Positions 41,223-44,306 of a stretch of DNA of 44,306 nt are shown here, in pieces; positions within the stretch are counted from its first letter, which is position 1, and every line of letters begins with the position of its first letter. Origin of the DNA: Candidatus Thiosymbion oneisti (GTDB taxonomy: Bacteria; Pseudomonadota; Gammaproteobacteria; Chromatiales; Chromatiaceae). The stretch is from positions 1 to 44,306 of the forward strand of contig NZ_FLUY01000766.1 of NCBI RefSeq assembly GCF_900092655.1, read 5' to 3'. The notes under the pieces are model-generated. The model was not told the DNA's origin and ran no database searches. It saw only the letters and a list, made by a program, of their open reading frames with translations. Both the position numbers and the translations under genes were made by a program.

Positions 41223-42499
41223 TTTGTTCCAGAGTCGTCTTCGTAGATCCCATCAATCAGATCCAGCAGCCGCTGCAAGGCGCCCTGGTTCGCTCGCACC
41301 ACCCGTCGCCCTTGCTCGCCGACGTGTGCCCTGGTCGTTGCATCTCCCAGCCATTCCCCCATACATTGCGCCAGCGTATGGGCGTCCGTCACCCGGATCG
41401 CCGCCCCCTCCCGCACCATCAGCTCGGTAATCCGGGCGAAGTTGAAGGTGTGGGGCCCCACAGCGACGGGCACCCCTGCCGCCGCCGCCTCCAACAGATT
41501 ATGGCCGCCGGTGGGCACCAGGCTGCCCCCGATGAAGGCCGCGTCTCCCGCGGCGAGAAAGGCCGGCAGCTCCCCCATGGTGTCGCCGAGGAATACTGAG
41601 ACCTGCTCGCCGCAGGGATCGTCGGCGGATCGGCGCGCGAGTGCGAAGCCCCGGCGCTCGACTAATGCCGCGATCCGCTCGAAGCGCTCGGGATGGCGTG
41701 GTACCAGGACCAATAAGACTCCTGATAGCCGGTCCAGGATCTTTCGATGGGCGCGGAGGACCTGCTCCTCCTCGCCCTCATGGGTACTTGCGGCCACCCA
41801 GACCGGACGCCGAATCCCCCAGCGGCGGCGCAGTACCTCCGCCTGGTCGAGCAAACTGCCGGACCGGCGGACATCGAATTTGATGTTACCCATCACCCGT
41901 ACCCGTTCGGCAGGTGCCCCCAGGGCCTGGAAGCGGGTCGCATCGGCGGGGCTCTGGGCACCGATCGCCGCGAACCGCCGCAGGGTCTCGCCGGTGAAGC
42001 CGCCGAGTCGGGCATACCTCTGAGCGGAATGGGCGGACAGTCGGGCATTGGCCAGCACCACCGGAATGCCGCGGCGCTCACAGGCACTCAGCATGTTGGG
42101 CCAGATTTCGGTTTCCATGACGACCACGAGCCGGGGGCCGATCGCATCGAGGAAACGGCTCATGATCGGCGCCAAGTCAAAGGGCGTATAGACATGGCGA
42201 ACGGCACTCTCGAACAGACTGCGCAGGCGTTCCGAGCCGGTGGGTGTGGTGGTGGTGACCATGACGCCGGCGTTCGGATAACGCGCGAGGAAGTGCTTGA
42301 TGAGCGGTTCGGCTGCCTGAACCTCCCCTACGGAAACGGCATGGATCCAGATGTGGGCCCGCAGCGGGCGTTGGCCGTAGAGACCAAACCGCTCGCCCCA
42401 GCGTTTGCGGTACGCCGGTGCGTGACGGCTACGCCAGGCGAGACGCAGCAGCAGAAAGGGCAGGGCGAGATAGAGGAGTAGGCTGTAGAGCCGCGCCAC
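41216..42499 (-). CDS. waaA: 3-deoxy-D-manno-octulosonic acid (Kdo) transferase WaaA
   Basis: 427 residues. The N-terminal anchor (YSLLLYLALPFLLLRLAWRSR) is followed by RWGERFG, IWIHAVSVGEVQAAEPLI (catalytic Glu in SVGE), VMVTTTTPTGSERL, METEIWPN and the GT-B C-terminal half with GGSLVPTGGHNLLEAA for nucleotide-sugar binding. It transfers Kdo from CMP-Kdo to lipid IVA, making the first inner-core sugars of lipopolysaccharide. It fits the sugar-transfer module at 4375-7298 functionally but is not linked to it. The TAA stop falls inside a palindrome. Confidence 0.94.
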   Translation of the reverse strand: MARLYSLLLYLALPFLLLRLAWRSRHAPAYRKRWGERFGLYGQRPLRAHIWIHAVSVGEVQAAEPLIKHFLARYPNAGVMVTTTTPTGSERLRSLFESAVRHVYTPFDLAPIMSRFLDAIGPRLVVVMETEIWPNMLSACERRGIPVVLANARLSAHSAQRYARLGGFTGETLRRFAAIGAQSPADATRFQALGAPAERVRVMGNIKFDVRRSGSLLDQAEVLRRRWGIRRPVWVAASTHEGEEEQVLRAHRKILDRLSGVLLVLVPRHPERFERIAALVERRGFALARRSADDPCGEQVSVFLGDTMGELPAFLAAGDAAFIGGSLVPTGGHNLLEAAAAGVPVAVGPHTFNFARITELMVREGAAIRVTDAHTLAQCMGEWLGDATTRAHVGEQGRRVVRANQGALQRLLDLIDGIYEDDSGTNG

Positions 42500-42586
42500 G
42501 GCGGGGACAAGATCGGCATCGGGTAAAAAAGAGTCGTAAGTTTACCACAGGGATTCGTCCACCAGACGTCGGCGCCTCTCCATTAG

Positions 42587-42750
42587 CAATCCTGAATGAT
42601 TTGGCGCTGTCTGGGGGACCGGACCTGTTGCGTTGCGACGCTCAAAGGGCTGCTGATCTCCTGCGGCGCCGATGCCGGCGTCTTAACACAACCTACCCAT
42701 GGGGCGCCCGCCGTGCTCCTGGCCCGCGCGGACCTCACTTTGAGCAATAA
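42587..42750 (+). repeat. Family 1 repeat, copy G (3'-truncated)
   Basis: CAATCCTGAATGATTTGGCG, GGACCTGTTGCGTTGCGACG and GTCTTAACACAACCTACCC, ending near GCGCGGACCTCAC. It lies upstream of waaA. Confidence 0.75.
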
Positions 42751-43149
42751 AGTCCTGTGTGCTTGCCCAGTCGGGTAGGCTGGACAAAGGCGCGCACTGC
42801 CGAGCCGGCGCTCGAACCAACGGCCTCTGGCACGCCGTGCCCAATATCCATGTTTGTCATTCCCGGCCGTGGATCGATGAACACGCAACGCTTGGAACAT
42901 CCGACAAGCCGTTGCGGCACGGAAACCGCCGCGGCATGACCGAACCCATGAGTCCGCGTAGGGCGCATAAGCTTGCGCCATCCGCCGTATGCCAGTCACC
43001 TCCGTCGGGTGGCGGCCAGGCTCCCTCCTGCGTCGGGATGGGGCTTGGCCTGACCCGACCGACGGGCTACCACCCGCCGCCGTCTGGCGGGTGACGGCGC
43101 GCCTACCGCCGCAGCAATCGCGGCGCTTGGCGCACGCGCCTGACCCGCC
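42751..43149. other. Gene-free, repeat-rich stretch between waaA and the deacetylase gene
   Basis: No credible gene. It holds a GGGTAGGCTGGACAAAGG...GGCACGCCGTGCCCAA hairpin-like pair (about 42774-42843) and a REP-like GC-rich region (43063-43155) with CTACCACCCGCC and CGCCCTACGGG words. Confidence 0.5.
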
Positions 43150-43155
43150 CTACGG
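43063..43155 (-). repeat. REP-like GC-rich palindromic block
   Basis: On the minus strand GTAGGGCGGGTCAGGCGCG is followed by GGTAGGCGCGCCGTCACCCG. It begins in the TAG stop codon of the deacetylase gene. Confidence 0.55.
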
Positions 43156-43908
43156 GCTCGCCCGGCGCCATTCCAGCAGCTGAGGCTTGGGCTTGTTCTT
43201 GACGACAAGCTTCCAGAAATAGCCGATCAGGCTGTCACCGAAGGAGATGGCCTTGCGCGGGAGTACCAAGGGGTGATCGCCGGGTAACGCGGGACCTCGT
43301 AGGCAGGTAGTGGCGCTGAGATAGCCGCTCGCAGCGGCGGCGCGTACCGTGTCCGGGGCGAAGCTTCCGTATGGATAGCACAGATGCTTGACCTCCTCAC
43401 CGAGCAGGTCTTCCAAACACGCCTTGCTGTCGATCAGTTCTCGGTGTTGGCGCTCGGGGGTTGCCTCAGCGAGCTTGAGGTGACTTACCGTATGGGAGCC
43501 GACGGTTATGCCCGAAGCCTGGATTGCCCTTAGCTGGGCGGCGCTCATCAGCTCGGGAACCGGCCGCCCCGAGTCCTGGGCGAACCACTGCGCCTGCCCC
43601 CCCACCCGGCCGCTGACGGCATAGACCGTGGCCGGAAAGCCGTGGTGCCGGAGCACCGGCAGGGCGTGGCTTACGAAATTTGCGTAGCCGTCATCGAAGG
43701 TAAGCGCCACGGCCCGAGGCGGGATCGACCGTTCGCCGCGCACGCACGCCAGTACTTGGTCCAGGTCCAATACCCGGTAGCCGAAACCCTTCAGGAAGGC
43801 CATCTGACCGGCGAATCGGCGGTGGTCACAATAGTTCGCCCGGTGCTCCCGCATGGGCGCGAACTTGCCCACCTGGTGGTACATGAGGATAGAGATCCGG
43901 TTGGCCAT
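43150..43908 (-). CDS. Polysaccharide deacetylase family protein (CE4 NodB domain)
   Basis: 252 residues from the ATG at 43908 (MANRISILMYHQVG); an ATG nine codons earlier is equally open, and neither has a good ribosome site. NodB-type motifs: ALTFDDGYAN (catalytic and metal Asp), GSHTVSHLKL (metal His pair) and LCYPYGSFAPDTVRAA. The fold removes N-acetyl groups from polysaccharides or lipid-linked sugars. No signal peptide is apparent, which is like the ArnD- or polymer-modifying cytoplasmic/membrane-associated members. The substrate is unknown. The stop codon is the TAG of a REP-like repeat. Confidence 0.85.
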   Translation of the reverse strand: MANRISILMYHQVGKFAPMREHRANYCDHRRFAGQMAFLKGFGYRVLDLDQVLACVRGERSIPPRAVALTFDDGYANFVSHALPVLRHHGFPATVYAVSGRVGGQAQWFAQDSGRPVPELMSAAQLRAIQASGITVGSHTVSHLKLAEATPERQHRELIDSKACLEDLLGEEVKHLCYPYGSFAPDTVRAAAASGYLSATTCLRGPALPGDHPLVLPRKAISFGDSLIGYFWKLVVKNKPKPQLLEWRRASP

Positions 43909-44095
43909 AAGGATTTGACCGAGGGGTCTCTCCATAAGAACAGAGAATATCGTACGCTAAGCCTCAACCGCCGCTTACGGAAACTTCCTCACAGGCCCCC
44001 AACAGGCCCAGAGCGCGCCCTCCCCGATGGACGGACTTGTCCTACAAAAGGCAAAAGCCCGGACGGAACTTGCCTGTGGACCTGCGGAGTCGGTT

Positions 44096-44306
44096 CTATT
44101 TTTCCTCTTTCTGTGCAAGCACTTCCCAATGCCCTTTGCGCGTCGGACCTACATGGCGAATGCGGCCGCTCTCCGTAAGCTTTGTCAGATGGTATTTGAT
44201 GCCGTTAGCAGTGACACCGATACGTGCTGCCAGAGCCTTGCGTGTCAGGGTGGGTTCTTGCCGCAACAAGGCCAGGATCCGTTCTTGGGTAGTTTCTTGG
44301 GTAGTT
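44096..44306 (-). CDS. C-terminus of a winged-helix regulator (partial)
   Basis: About 70 residues enter from the right edge: TTQETTQERILALLRQEPTLTRKALAARIG, then VTANGIKYHLTKLTESGRI and RHVGPTRKGHWEVLAQKEEK. This is the C-terminal winged helix-turn-helix seen in AlbA_2/HATPase_c_4-type putative transcriptional regulators, which often carry the same TTQxTTQ run before the helix. The 12-bp direct repeat encoding TTQE is visible at the window edge. The gene starts outside the window. No terminator was identified after it. Confidence 0.75.
   Translation of the reverse strand, partial: TTQETTQERILALLRQEPTLTRKALAARIGVTANGIKYHLTKLTESGRIRHVGPTRKGHWEVLAQKEEK

Overview
The window reads as chromosomal DNA of a GC-rich (roughly 60%) gammaproteobacterium. 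The markers are envC-ctpA, hda, waaA, an OxyR with Cys199 and Cys208, yciB-yciI, a full-length Lhr helicase and GatB. A Chromatiales-like sulfur bacterium is plausible, but no gene here proves it.

Layout. 1-700: broken AAA+ ATPase and repeats. 1172-4163: a type II secretion ATPase/platform pair (gspE-gspF), minus strand. 4375-7298: a two-gene lipid-linked sugar module (CapD/WbpM-like dehydratase and WecA-like transferase). 7562-11648: minus-strand operon of a CoA-binding protein, yjbQ, envC, ctpA and a DJ-1 family gene. 11759-12173: MITE-like element. 12184-13068: an AT-rich foreign gene fusing a lectin-like domain to a nucleotide-processing (NDT/TIR-like) domain; this is the best candidate for an undescribed, possibly defensive, protein. 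13588-18255: lhr with repeat DNA inserted in frame. 18615-22233: OmpA-type lipoprotein, exported truncated haemoglobin, cobT, tsaC. 22270-26967: dead IS5-family copy, vgrG fragment, tagH and an unknown gene, a remnant of a type VI secretion region. 26997-29772: a small gene, yciB-yciI, cfa. 29884-33920: oxyR, sfsA, acyP (minus), then arsC, wrbA and hda (plus). 33934-39455: a pgsA-like gene and a tandem duplication of an SGNH-hydrolase gene plus the 3' end of gatB. 40015-41174: an antitoxin whose toxin is reduced to ten codons, then a possible integron-cassette membrane gene. 41216-44306: waaA, a polysaccharide deacetylase and the C-terminus of a winged-helix regulator.

The most striking property is the density of short non-autonomous repeats. 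At least four families are seen: a ~230-bp element with nested GTTGCGTTA inverted repeats (seven copies); a ~165-210-bp element bounded by GGTAGTGGT-type ends; a GTAGGATGCGGTGAG hairpin family; and IS5-end MITEs. Many abut stop codons and supply the terminator codon of the adjacent gene. One insertion can be dated against an empty paralogous site, where a 9-bp target duplication is visible. No rRNA, tRNA, CRISPR array or riboswitch was recognised.
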